Shown one piece after another: positions 47,954 through 56,795 of a DNA stretch of 64,000 nucleotides. Location: assembly GCF_001831475.1 (NCBI RefSeq), contig NZ_CP017688.1:2790001-2854000 (forward strand). Direction: 5' to 3'. The notes beneath the pieces were generated by a model. It was not told the origin of the DNA, ran no database searches, and saw only the letters and a program-made list of their open reading frames with translations. This DNA comes from Flavobacterium crassostreae (GTDB taxonomy: Bacteria > Bacteroidota > Bacteroidia > Flavobacteriales > Flavobacteriaceae). Numbering within the stretch: position 1 is the stretch's first letter; each line of letters begins with the position of its first letter. Both the position numbers and the translations under genes were made by a program.

Positions 47954-49204
47954 ATGAAAAATATAAAATCAAAATTCAAAATTTTATTAATACTTAATAC
48001 TTTATTCTTACTACTTCTCACCTCTTGTGGCGAAAAGAAAACAGAAGAAGAAAATCACGAAGAAGAAAAATCAGAAAACGAAGTAGCATTAACCGCTGTA
48101 CAATTCAAAACAGTTGGTATTGAAACAGGAGTTTTAGAAAATAGGAATCTTAATTTAGTGATAAAGGCCAATGGATACACAACAGTTCCTCCACAAAATA
48201 TGGCTAATATTTCTACCTTAATTGGTGGAACAGTTAAAGATATTTTGGTTTTGGAAGGTACATTTGTAAACAAAGGAAAAGTATTGGCAACTATTCAAAA
48301 TTTAGAAGTTGTCGAAATGCAAGAAGATTATAATTCAGCTATTGCTAATATTGAATACCTACAATTAGAATACAATCGTCAAAAAACATTAAGCGATGAA
48401 AATGTAAATCCTAGAAAAGTGCTTCAAGAAGTCAAAGCAAAACTGGATGTTGAAAAAGCGAGAGCAAAAGCGTCGAAGAGTAAATTACAAGCTTTGAATA
48501 TGAGTACAAACGGCTCAAGTTTGGTGCCAATAATTTCGCCAATATCAGGTTATGTTGGAAAAATAAGTATTGCTAAAGGAGCTTTTGCAGAAACGGGAAT
48601 AACACTTTTTGAAGTAGTTGATAATAGTCAGATGCACTTGGATTTAAATGTGTATGAAAAAGACTTAGGTTCTATATCAGTGGGGCAAACGGTAGATTTT
48701 GTTTTAACAAACCAAGGAAACAAGGCTATAAAAGGAATAATATTTGGTATCAATAAATCCTTTTCAAACGAAAGCAAAACCGTAGCTGTTCACGCCAAAA
48801 TCAATCCAGCAGATTCTAAAGATTTAATTTCAGGAATGTATGTTTCTGCTAATATCAATATTAAAAATACCACCGTTCCTGCTCTACCCAAAGAAGCTGT
48901 AGTAAAAAATGGAGATAAATATTTTGTCTATATTCAAGAAGAACACGAAGAAAAAGCGACTAAGGAAAATACAGAAACTCACCAACAAAAAAAAGGAGAA
49001 GCACATACTGACGAAGCTGTTGGCGAGGAAGAAGGACATAACGAAGTACATTTCAAAGCAATAGAAGTAATGCCTGGCACAACCGATTTAGGGTACACCG
49101 AAGTAAAATTTGTTGAAGCAATTCCTGCCAATGCAAAAATTGTGACAAAAGGAGCTTTTTATTTACTTTCTGCTATGAAAGGCGGTGGAGAACACGAACA
49201 TTAA
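47954..49204 (+). CDS. czcB: RND periplasmic adaptor CzcB-like lipoprotein
   Basis: 416 residues. Lipoprotein signal LFLLLLTSCGEKK (Cys about 25), acidic linker, barrel-sandwich and hairpin domains (about 75-210, GGTVKDILVLEGTFVNKGKV), beta-barrel (about 215-310), and a His/Glu-rich insertion EEHEEKATKENTETHQQKKG...EGHNEVHF (about 330-375). It links the CzcA pump to the outer-membrane part. The His-rich loop is a likely Zn/Co/Cd-binding addition. It starts 11 bp after the fusion gene in the same operon. Confidence 0.9.
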   Translation: MKNIKSKFKILLILNTLFLLLLTSCGEKKTEEENHEEEKSENEVALTAVQFKTVGIETGVLENRNLNLVIKANGYTTVPPQNMANISTLIGGTVKDILVLEGTFVNKGKVLATIQNLEVVEMQEDYNSAIANIEYLQLEYNRQKTLSDENVNPRKVLQEVKAKLDVEKARAKASKSKLQALNMSTNGSSLVPIISPISGYVGKISIAKGAFAETGITLFEVVDNSQMHLDLNVYEKDLGSISVGQTVDFVLTNQGNKAIKGIIFGINKSFSNESKTVAVHAKINPADSKDLISGMYVSANINIKNTTVPALPKEAVVKNGDKYFVYIQEEHEEKATKENTETHQQKKGEAHTDEAVGEEEGHNEVHFKAIEVMPGTTDLGYTEVKFVEAIPANAKIVTKGAFYLLSAMKGGGEHEH

Positions 49205-49227
49205 AAACCATGTAAACCATATAAATT

Positions 49228-51210
49228 ATGAAAAATACTGACAAAACACAAGATGATTCAGAATGCTGTAGAATAGAAAAAAAAATCAATAAAGCAGAAC
49301 AACAACATTCAGACGATGATGGACATGATCATGACCATTCAATAAAAGAAAAATCTACATTCCAATTATTTCTACCAGCAATAATAAGTTTTGTCTTATT
49401 ATTGTTGGCAATTGGATTAGATAATTATTTTAACCAAAATTGGTTTAAAGGTTGGGTCAGAATAGTTTGGTATGTTATAGCTTATGTGCCAGTAGGACTT
49501 CCAGTGCTAAAAGAAGCTTTTGAAAGCATACGTAAAGGCGATATTTTTTCAGAATTTCTATTAATGGGAATAGCCACTATTGGAGCTTTTGCCATTGGCG
49601 AATATCCCGAAGGGGTCGCTGTAATGTTATTTTATGCAATTGGCGAAATATTCCAGTCGTTGGCAGTACAGCGCGCAAAAAGAAACATTAAATCATTATT
49701 AGACCAAAGACCTGATACTGCTACAGTAATCGAAGATGGAAATACCATTGATAAAAAAGCCTCAGAAATCACTATTGGAGAAATCATTCAATTACGCCCA
49801 GGGGAGAAATTAGCTTTAGACGGAAAATTACTTTCAGACAACGCTTCTTTAAATACAGCAGCATTAACAGGAGAAAGTAAACCGGATACCAAACAGAAAG
49901 GAGAAATTGTACTGGCAGGTATGATTAACCTAAACAAAGTTGTACTTGTCGAAGTGACTACAGCTTTCACTGATAGTAAATTGTCCAAAATATTACAAAT
50001 GGTTCAGGACGCTACGGCTAAAAAAGCGCCAACAGAACTATTCATCCGAAAGTTTGCTAAAATTTATACTCCAATTGTAGTGTTTCTAGCAATCGGGATC
50101 TGTTTAATTCCAATGCTTTTTGTGGAAAACTACATTTTCAATGATTGGTTGTATAGAGCATTAGTTTTCTTGGTTATTTCTTGTCCTTGTGCTTTAGTAA
50201 TTTCAATTCCATTGGGGTATTTTGGTGGAATTGGCGCAGCAAGTAAGAATGGTATTTTGGTGAAAGGATCTAATTTTCTCGATATAATGGCATCTATCCA
50301 AGTGGTCGTTATGGACAAAACAGGAACATTGACCAAAGGCGTATTTAAAGTCCAAAAAGTTGTTGCCGTAGGTATTTCTGATGCCGATTTAGTAAAATAT
50401 ACTGCCGCATTAGAAACCAAATCCACGCATCCAGTAGGAACTGCTATTATCGAATATGCCAAAGGGTCAGAAAAAAATGCAACCGTTATTGATGTAGAAG
50501 AAATTCCAGGACACGGATTAAAAGGAAAAGTAGATGGTAACGAAATCTTGGCAGGAAATGTAAAACTGATGAAGAAATTCAATATCAGTTACGATACAGA
50601 AATAGACAACACACCATTTACAATTATAGTAATTGCCATCAATCAAAAGTATGTAGGTTACTTTCTAATTGCTGACGAAATCAAAGAAGATGCCAAACAA
50701 GCTATTGAAAGTTTGCACAAAATAAATGTAAAAACAGTAATGCTTTCGGGAGATAAACAAGCTGTTGTTGATGCTGTTGCCAAAGAGTTAAATATAGATC
50801 AAGCTTATGGTGATTTATTACCTGAAAATAAAGTCGAAAAAGTCGAGGAATTGAAATCTCAAAACTTAAAAATTGCCTTTGTTGGAGATGGTGTAAATGA
50901 TGCGCCAGTAGTTGCCCTTGCCGATGCTGGAATTGCAATGGGTGGTTTAGGAAGCGATGCCACTATTGAAACGGCAGATATTGTAATTCAAAACGACCAG
51001 CCTACGAAGATTTTTACAGCAATAAATATCGGAAAAAAAACCAAACAAATTGTCTATCAAAACATTGGTTTAGCATTTGCAGTAAAAGCTATTGTTTTGG
51101 TACTCGGAGCAGGAGGTTTAGCCACAATGTGGGAAGCCGTTTTTGCAGATGTAGGTGTGGCATTGTTGGCAATTTTGAATGCAATTAGAATTCAGAGAAT
51201 GAAATTTTAA
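49228..51210 (+). CDS. zntA: Zn/Cd/Pb-exporting P1B-2 ATPase
   Basis: 660 residues. A His/Asp-rich N-terminus (HSDDDGHDHDHS, about 27-38) with ECC replaces the usual HMA domain. CPC at 319-321 (SCPCALVISIPLGYFGG), DKTGT with D363, HP in STHPVG, GDGVNDAPVVALADAGIAMG, and a late helix VFADVGVALLAILNA with the Asp typical of P1B-2 pumps. It removes divalent Zn, Cd or Pb from the cytosol to the periplasm, where the CzcA pump can take over. It starts 23 bp after the adaptor. Confidence 0.92.
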   Translation: MKNTDKTQDDSECCRIEKKINKAEQQHSDDDGHDHDHSIKEKSTFQLFLPAIISFVLLLLAIGLDNYFNQNWFKGWVRIVWYVIAYVPVGLPVLKEAFESIRKGDIFSEFLLMGIATIGAFAIGEYPEGVAVMLFYAIGEIFQSLAVQRAKRNIKSLLDQRPDTATVIEDGNTIDKKASEITIGEIIQLRPGEKLALDGKLLSDNASLNTAALTGESKPDTKQKGEIVLAGMINLNKVVLVEVTTAFTDSKLSKILQMVQDATAKKAPTELFIRKFAKIYTPIVVFLAIGICLIPMLFVENYIFNDWLYRALVFLVISCPCALVISIPLGYFGGIGAASKNGILVKGSNFLDIMASIQVVVMDKTGTLTKGVFKVQKVVAVGISDADLVKYTAALETKSTHPVGTAIIEYAKGSEKNATVIDVEEIPGHGLKGKVDGNEILAGNVKLMKKFNISYDTEIDNTPFTIIVIAINQKYVGYFLIADEIKEDAKQAIESLHKINVKTVMLSGDKQAVVDAVAKELNIDQAYGDLLPENKVEKVEELKSQNLKIAFVGDGVNDAPVVALADAGIAMGGLGSDATIETADIVIQNDQPTKIFTAINIGKKTKQIVYQNIGLAFAVKAIVLVLGAGGLATMWEAVFADVGVALLAILNAIRIQRMKF

Positions 51211-51224
51211 GTAAATTAAACCAA

Positions 51225-51446
51225 ATGCGTAAATCAACATCCACTATTATTTTTGCATTTCTCTTTACATTTTCAGTACTTGTATCTGGTTATATAATGC
51301 TGGGACTTCTCCCAGTGTTTATTTTTGCATTAGGATTTTTTTGGGTTATTCTTTGGCTCATTATTCCAACAAGCGTATCATTCCGCACTATTAAAACCCC
51401 TTACTTTCTAACATTGGCATTCTTCGACTTACACAAATACAAATAA
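51225..51446 (+). CDS. Small two-helix membrane protein
   Basis: 73 residues: basic start MRKSTS, two hydrophobic helices (about 7-27 and 30-49), and a soluble tail FRTIKTPYFLTLAFFDLHKYK. It begins 14 bp after the ATPase stop, so it is in the same transcript. No family recognised; it may assist the ATPase or simply be an accessory of the cargo. Confidence 0.6.
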   Translation: MRKSTSTIIFAFLFTFSVLVSGYIMLGLLPVFIFALGFFWVILWLIIPTSVSFRTIKTPYFLTLAFFDLHKYK

Positions 51447-51452
51447 CGAAAA

Positions 51453-51656
51453 ATGGACTTTTTTCCACGGCTTTCAGAAATTACCGAGTTGTCAGTTCCT
51501 GAAACAAATTCATTTCTTGTTTACCTACTGTATTCTTGTGCACTTTTATGGCTATTCATTCCTTATCTTATGAAAAGAAAACTTAGTTTTGGTCTGAATT
51601 TAAATTATTCAAATACAACAAACCCTTCTGAAGTTTCAGAAGGGTTTGTTTTTTAA
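51453..51656 (+). CDS. Small membrane protein whose 3' end runs through a terminator
   Basis: 67 residues with one membrane helix (about 21-41, VYLLYSCALLWLFIPYL) and the Lys-rich tail MKRKLSFGLN. It starts 6 bp after the previous stop. The last dozen codons lie in the hairpin at 51,618-51,649 and overlap the end of the convergent ORF6N gene by 21 bp, so the true C-terminus may be degenerate. Function unknown. Confidence 0.5.
   Translation: MDFFPRLSEITELSVPETNSFLVYLLYSCALLWLFIPYLMKRKLSFGLNLNYSNTTNPSEVSEGFVF
51618..51656. terminator. Bidirectional terminator between metal cargo and ORF6N gene
   Basis: ACAAACCCTTCTGAA (51,618-51,632) and TTCAGAAGGGTTTGT (51,635-51,649) pair perfectly with a 2-nt centre, followed by T6. 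It contains the stop of the minus-strand gene. It marks the right edge of the metal operon. Confidence 0.75.
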
Positions 51657-52523
51657 AATTTGGAACATTCTGCCTAGTTCAATATCCATTCTCGAAAAGG
51701 CGAACCATTTTTTACCCATGTCTTTGAGTGATGCTCCAATATGGTAAAGTTCTGTATCGTCAATAATCAAAAAGCGGTCGTGAGCATCGGAAAAAAGCTC
51801 GATCTCAATTGGAGGGTATTGGCTGTTGTACCGTTGCAAATCCAATCGTAGCAGATTGCTGATAGTTTTGGTATAAATCATTGCAGTTACATTAGTATTC
51901 CGTTTGCCCAACAAAGTAAGAACTGTATCATCCACATAATTATCAAGCAGGATAACAGAACTTTTGGCATTTCGGATAATATCGGACACAAAAGTATAAG
52001 CATCAAAAATTTGTCCATTATAGAAAACACCTTTTTCGCTATGTAGTTTGTCGGTTTCCAATGCTTTAAAAATTTCTTCAAAATTCTGGTCGGCTTCTAA
52101 TTGTTTGAGTTCAATCTTATCCAAACGATGAAAAAGCGAAGCATTACTGATGAGCATTCTACGCATTTCTGCGAAAGCGTTTATAATTTCAATACTGACT
52201 TTTATGGCAATTTCTGAACGAAGTACAGCAGAAAGCATTGCAATGCCTTGTTCGGTAAAAGCGTAGGGCAAATAACGTCTTCCGCCGTAATTTAAACTTG
52301 AGGTTCCAATTTGGAACCTCAAGTTTTCAACTTCCTTTGCATTCAGTTGAAAGCAAAAAGAAGTAGGAAATCGTTCAGTATTTCTTTTTACGGCTTTATT
52401 GAGGTTCTTTGTTTCCACCTGATAAATCTTTGCCAAGTCGCTATCTAGCATAACTTGTTGATCTCTTACGGTATAAATCTGATTTTCAATTTCCTGCCGA
52501 CTAATGATAGCTTTACTTTCCAT
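51636..52523 (-). CDS. ORF6N-domain protein with PLD-like C-terminal region
   Basis: 295 residues. The N-terminal ORF6N domain (about 8-95: IENQIYTVRDQQVMLDSDLA, ETKNLNKAVKRN, RFPTSFCFQL, YAFTEQGIAMLSAVL) is a DNA-binding-associated domain of phages and mobile elements. A coiled middle (about 130-160) leads to a C-terminal segment with HDRFLIIDD and GASLKDMGKKW (about 250-275), like half of a phospholipase-D-type active site. It is common as accessory gene in Bacteroidetes elements; role unknown, possibly regulatory or defensive. It lies 6 bp after topB in the same direction. Confidence 0.8.
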   Translation of the reverse strand: MESKAIISRQEIENQIYTVRDQQVMLDSDLAKIYQVETKNLNKAVKRNTERFPTSFCFQLNAKEVENLRFQIGTSSLNYGGRRYLPYAFTEQGIAMLSAVLRSEIAIKVSIEIINAFAEMRRMLISNASLFHRLDKIELKQLEADQNFEEIFKALETDKLHSEKGVFYNGQIFDAYTFVSDIIRNAKSSVILLDNYVDDTVLTLLGKRNTNVTAMIYTKTISNLLRLDLQRYNSQYPPIEIELFSDAHDRFLIIDDTELYHIGASLKDMGKKWFAFSRMDIELGRMFQILKNKPF

Positions 52524-52529
52524 TACTTT

Positions 52530-54611
52530 TTATAGAATTTTTTTTTTCTCAAATTCAAAGGAACTTTCAGCCTTATCATTTAATACGATATAGGCATCGA
52601 ATTTCTTTCCAGCTTTACTTTTCATCCCTTTAAGCAGAGCCGTTTTGCCTTTCTTGACTAGGCTTTCAATATCAGCAATGCTGATCTGTAGGCCACAAAC
52701 ATTGCGGAACTGTAACCAGTTACAAACTTCATCAGAGCATTTAACTATTTTATCTCTAATAATCAGTTGCTGGGTTTTACATTTTGGGCAAATAAGTTGG
52801 GGCAGGTTTTCGTGGATAATATTGGTTTGTAACAATTCATTTGTAATAGATTTTGCATACGTTTCCATTTCCTTTTGAAAAGCCCTTGCATCCGCTTCGT
52901 TGTTTTCAATTTTCTGCAATGCCAATTCCCATTCGGCCGTCATTGCCACATCTGCAATTTTGCGGTCTTTAACTAGCTCATAAACCTGCAATCCTTTTTC
53001 GGTTGGGATTAAAGACTTCTTTTCCCGTTCGATATAATTGCGAGTAAACAATGTTTCAATAATTGAAGCCCTTGTAGCCGGAGTACCAATACCGATATTT
53101 TGAAGGGCTTTACGTTCCTTTTCATTTTCTATTTTCTTTCCGGCACTTTCCATAGCTGACAAAAGCCCTGCTTCGGTATAAAGCACAGGCGGTTTGGTTT
53201 CCTTTTCCAAAACGGTGGCCTCCTTGATTTTGAGTTCGTCGCCTTTTTTAAGTTCGGGCAAATCCTGTAAAGTTTCAGTATCATTATCGGAAAAACTACC
53301 TTTAATAGAACGCCAGCCAGCTTCTATAACTTTAGAGCCTTTTACGATAAAATCGCAATGCAATACCTGTAATTCGACATTGGTTATCTCTTTGATACAA
53401 GATTGTGAAAGAGCTTCAAGTAATCGAAAGGCAATCATATCATAAACAGCATTTTCTTTAACAGATAATGCGGAGGGGATTTTATCTGTAATTAATAATC
53501 CGTGATGGTCGGTAACACGCAAGTCGTTCACGATGCGTTTATTAAAACGTCCCCATTTCATTTTTGATACGGCTTGCTTACAGGTTTCTTTGTCCTGCAA
53601 AGCTCTAACGAGATTTGGAATTTCAGTCCATATATCTTCAGGAATATATTTACTTCCGGTACGTGGGTAAGTGATAAACTTTTTTTCGTACAAACTTTGG
53701 GCAATATTCAGCGTTTCTTCGGCAGAAAGGTTGAACTTTTTGTTAGCTTCCTTTTGTAGTCCTGTAAGGTCAAACAATAAAGGTGGTTGTTCAGTAACGC
53801 TTTTGATTTCTACGGATGTAACTGTTGCAGTATTTCCGTTTCTTTCGATAGTTCTCAATGCATCATCTGCCTGCTTTTTATCATCCCATTTGGTTGTAGA
53901 AAGGCTTTTAAATGCAATCATTTCCTTATGGTGTAACAATTGTATCTGATAATATTTCTTTATTGAGAAGTTTTTGTTGTCTAGATAACGTTTGCAAATC
54001 AAGGCAAGCGTTGGTGTTTGTACTCTTCCGAGCGAATAAATTCCATTTCCAGCAGCTATGCTTAATGCCTGCGTAGCATTAATTCCTACAAGCCAATCGG
54101 CTTGGCTTCTGCCTTTTGCAGATTGGTATAATCCGTTAAATTCCTTTCCGTTTTTCAGGTTATCAAAGCCTTGTTTAATCGCCTTTTCAGTAAGTGAACT
54201 TATCCATAATCTCTCAAAAGGCTTACTGCATTTAAGGTATTCATAAATATATCGAAAGATGAGTTCGCCTTCACGACCTGCATCAGTAGCTACAATTATG
54301 CTATCACATTGATTAAATACTTGCTCAATTACTTTTAATTGCTTTAATGCACCTGTATCAGCTACATAATTTTTGTCCTTTTTCACTTTACGAACGGTTA
54401 ATAAAAATGGGTTGGGAAGTATCGGAAGCGAGGTTTTCTGAAAACCTGATATTCCGTAATCTTCTGGCATTCCTAATCCGACTAGGTGTCCAAATGCCCA
54501 AGTAACACAATAGCCGTTGCCTGTCAGATAGCCATCCTTTTTTTCGGAAGCACCCAACAAGCAGGCTATTTCTCTTGCTACGCTTGATTTTTCTGCAATT
54601 ATTGCTTTCAT
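52530..54611 (-). CDS. topB: DNA topoisomerase III TopB
   Basis: 693 residues from the ATG at 54,611, chosen because MKAIIAEKSSVAREIA is the conserved start; an in-frame ATG at 54,665 adds 18 unconserved residues. TOPRIM motif VATDAGREGELIFRYI (about 100-115), GRVQTPTLALI, active-site Tyr in FITYPRTGSKYIP (about 319-331), and a C-terminal zinc-finger-like LICPKCKTQQLI. Type IA enzymes pass single strands. Element-borne TopB is thought to help process or re-circularise transfer DNA. It lies in an operon with the DUF3945 gene upstream. Confidence 0.93.
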   Translation of the reverse strand: MKAIIAEKSSVAREIACLLGASEKKDGYLTGNGYCVTWAFGHLVGLGMPEDYGISGFQKTSLPILPNPFLLTVRKVKKDKNYVADTGALKQLKVIEQVFNQCDSIIVATDAGREGELIFRYIYEYLKCSKPFERLWISSLTEKAIKQGFDNLKNGKEFNGLYQSAKGRSQADWLVGINATQALSIAAGNGIYSLGRVQTPTLALICKRYLDNKNFSIKKYYQIQLLHHKEMIAFKSLSTTKWDDKKQADDALRTIERNGNTATVTSVEIKSVTEQPPLLFDLTGLQKEANKKFNLSAEETLNIAQSLYEKKFITYPRTGSKYIPEDIWTEIPNLVRALQDKETCKQAVSKMKWGRFNKRIVNDLRVTDHHGLLITDKIPSALSVKENAVYDMIAFRLLEALSQSCIKEITNVELQVLHCDFIVKGSKVIEAGWRSIKGSFSDNDTETLQDLPELKKGDELKIKEATVLEKETKPPVLYTEAGLLSAMESAGKKIENEKERKALQNIGIGTPATRASIIETLFTRNYIEREKKSLIPTEKGLQVYELVKDRKIADVAMTAEWELALQKIENNEADARAFQKEMETYAKSITNELLQTNIIHENLPQLICPKCKTQQLIIRDKIVKCSDEVCNWLQFRNVCGLQISIADIESLVKKGKTALLKGMKSKAGKKFDAYIVLNDKAESSFEFEKKKIL

Positions 54612-54671
54612 ATGAATATTTTTATTGTTTTCATTTGTGATATGGAATACCCTAAAGCATTTCATAATTCA

Positions 54672-56129
54672 CTACATTTTTCTACCTTTAGATTTAGCAG
54701 GCGCTTGAGGTTTTTCCTGTTGCTCTTGCTGATTTTTATCTTTTGGAGTTTGTTGTTTCGGTTGTAAAGGCTCCTTGATATTCTTTGTTGCTTCATTAGT
54801 TTTACCATCCGAATTAACCGCAGTTTGCGTTTTATGAGCTTCAGTAGGTTTCGCTTGTTCTTTAAGCTTATCGGGATTTTGAAAAGAAAAATCGGTTTTA
54901 TTGGTGTCCTTATTCAACGTGATATAACCTTGATACGGCTTACCTTGCTTATCTGTCAAACCATTGATGTAAATAGTCTGACCAGCTTTGAATTTATCGT
55001 ATTGCTCATTATCCAATTCCTTACCTCTAAAAGTTCTCGGAACTTCTTGCGAGTTATTTTGCTGATTGTTTTGTCCGTTGCTTTGTGTTTGCTGATTAGT
55101 ATTGCCTCTATCGAACAGAAATTCTACATAACGTTTGTCTGCATTGAATTGTACCGTTGCTTCAAACTCAGTTCCTTTTTTGGAAATCATTCCCTCTAAA
55201 TGAAGCGGTTTGCCTTCCATTAAAGTTTGCTTTTGCTCATCATTCAGTTTTACGTTTTTTATTTCATCAGGTATTTTTATGAATTCTGTTTTCAGTGCAA
55301 TCAATTCATTCGTTAACCTATCCACGCTGATAATTGACGGAATGGTTTCGCCTGTTTTGGAATTTTTCAAATCGACCATACGCCCCATATTTCCTGAATC
55401 AAGCAAGTTTTTCTTGTCTTCATCAGTAAACTTGTGTCCGAAAAATTCAAAATTTAAATTCGGCTCTTTACGGATGCCGTGAATGGCGACCACTACCTTA
55501 CCTTCGTCATTTTGTTGCAAAGAAAGTCGGGCATCCATTCGGGTAACGGCAGTGCCGAGGTTAAGACTTACAGGTACAAGTTCATTGGTTTTAAAACCTT
55601 TCAATAAAGGTTCTAATAAGTTCATTTTTTCCAGACGTTCTTTGCCTAATCCAAGATTGTTCATTGTTTCCCAATCAATCTGTTCAGGCTTGTAACGGTA
55701 TTCGTTATTTTCCGTTGCTTTTTGTGTTGCTTCCATATTGTTTTGATTTATTTGTTTATGTTCAGGATTAACTGTTACCTCATCTTTTTTCATTTTTTTT
55801 TCGCCCTCTGGTGTAGGATGATCTACCTGCTTCTGAAGTTCTTTTGCTTTTTCTAAGGCTTTGTCGGCTGGTACTTGAAAGAATGTAAATTTGGTAGGGT
55901 CTTTCAGTTGTCTGTAAAAATTGGAGAAGAAGTTAGAAATCAAATCACCTTGTTTGTCCACCCGCATAAATTCGCTTTGGTTCTTCTTGGTGGGGTTAAT
56001 GGTTTTCATTTTCCCGTTTTCGTCAATACTCTTTACGGCTTGAATTTTCATTTTTTCTTTATCCAACACCAATAATATATCCGATAATTGTTCGGGCAGT
56101 TCCTGTTTATTTATTGTTTCGTCATTCAT
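54672..56129 (-). CDS. DUF4099/DUF3945 protein
   Basis: 485 residues, soluble, highly charged. The middle part YKPEQIDWETMNNLGLGKERLEKM (split about 145-170) is the DUF4099 start. Repeated DUF3945-like beta-helical units follow (KPLHLEGMISKKGTEFEATV, TIYINGLTDKQGKPYQGYI). The tail is Gln/Lys/Pro-rich, ending KSKGRKM. It is a regular companion of topB in Bacteroidetes ICEs; activity unknown. A perfect TAnnTTTG box and a single repeat half-site lie upstream (56,156-56,213). Confidence 0.82.
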   Translation of the reverse strand: MNDETINKQELPEQLSDILLVLDKEKMKIQAVKSIDENGKMKTINPTKKNQSEFMRVDKQGDLISNFFSNFYRQLKDPTKFTFFQVPADKALEKAKELQKQVDHPTPEGEKKMKKDEVTVNPEHKQINQNNMEATQKATENNEYRYKPEQIDWETMNNLGLGKERLEKMNLLEPLLKGFKTNELVPVSLNLGTAVTRMDARLSLQQNDEGKVVVAIHGIRKEPNLNFEFFGHKFTDEDKKNLLDSGNMGRMVDLKNSKTGETIPSIISVDRLTNELIALKTEFIKIPDEIKNVKLNDEQKQTLMEGKPLHLEGMISKKGTEFEATVQFNADKRYVEFLFDRGNTNQQTQSNGQNNQQNNSQEVPRTFRGKELDNEQYDKFKAGQTIYINGLTDKQGKPYQGYITLNKDTNKTDFSFQNPDKLKEQAKPTEAHKTQTAVNSDGKTNEATKNIKEPLQPKQQTPKDKNQQEQQEKPQAPAKSKGRKM

Positions 56130-56155
56130 AATCCAAAAAATTTAAAGTTCGATCC

Positions 56156-56213
56156 CAAATGTAAAATAGGCATTCACTACATTGCTCACAGGTGTATTCA
56201 AAGGCAGTGTTTG
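56156..56213 (-). promoter_or_regulatory. Promoter of the DUF3945-topB operon with single repeat half-site
   Basis: Minus strand: CAAACACTGCC (plus 56,203-56,213), 39 nt, then TACATTTG (56,156-56,163), a perfect TAnnTTTG. The half-site and its flank CTTTG match the traA block, but the second half is not conserved and the spacing is 10 nt (about one helical turn) longer. Confidence 0.5.
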
Positions 56214-56522
56214 TCATTTATTTGCGTTCAATTTCTTTATGGGACTATTAAAACTCTCCCTTATAAACTGATGCACATCAGACAACTTGTAATAGAGTTT
56301 TCCGCTTATCGTATAATACGGTAGTTTGCCTACTGAACGATAACGCTGAAGCGATCGACTGCTAATTTTTAGCATCTGAAGAAGATCTTGATTATCTAGT
56401 AATTCTTCTCCGTCAATAGTATTTCGTTGTTTTTGAACATCATTTATATGTTCATTCAAGATATCAAAGCGATCCATGATACGCTCCATCCATGCTACAA
56501 ATTCCATTCTATCAATATTCAT
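56214..56522 (-). CDS. Helix-turn-helix protein (excisionase/MerR-like)
   Basis: 102 residues from the ATG at 56,522 (an in-frame ATG at 56,609 adds unlikely residues). An N-terminal coiled helix (EFVAWMERIMDRFDILNEHI) leads into a winged HTH: LLDNQDLLQMLKISSRSLQR, YRSVGKLPYYTISGKLYYKL. This is the small DNA-binding type of element regulators and recombination directionality factors. It lies between rteC and the DUF3945/topB operon, the place of such factors in CTnDOT-like elements. A role in excision or operon control is inferred. Confidence 0.75.
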   Translation of the reverse strand: MNIDRMEFVAWMERIMDRFDILNEHINDVQKQRNTIDGEELLDNQDLLQMLKISSRSLQRYRSVGKLPYYTISGKLYYKLSDVHQFIRESFNSPIKKLNANK

Positions 56523-56746
56523 AAGACTATACTTTATGTTTATATTTTTTTCGATTTGCTTATTGTAAGCTGTGCAAATTTGAGAAGTAGCGCAATAATT
56601 GTCTGCCAAGTCTTACCAATTGAAAATGATTATTTTTATTTTTTTCGATATAGGATTAACTTGAGATGTAGTTGTTATTTTGGTTGTTGAACAAGAAATA
56701 CACGAGAAGATTCCATATTTACCAATTGGCATTTATGGGCATAAAA

Positions 56747-56771
56747 AAACAGCGTAGTAAAAACGCTGTTT
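56747..56771 (-). terminator. Terminator after rteC
   Basis: AAACAGCGT (56,747-56,755) and ACGCTGTTT (56,763-56,771) pair around a 7-nt loop; on the minus strand a T-run follows. It lies 25 bp after the rteC stop. Confidence 0.7.
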
Positions 56772-56795
56772 GTAAGTAAATAAGAGATAAGATGA

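Noticed and set aside
54612..54665. Longer start for TopB
   Set aside because: The conserved TopB start is the ATG at 54,611; the 18 extra residues are not family-like.
56523..56609. Longer start for the HTH protein at 56,214
   Set aside because: The extra N-terminus is Cys/Asn-rich and unlike the family; it lies in promoter-like sequence.
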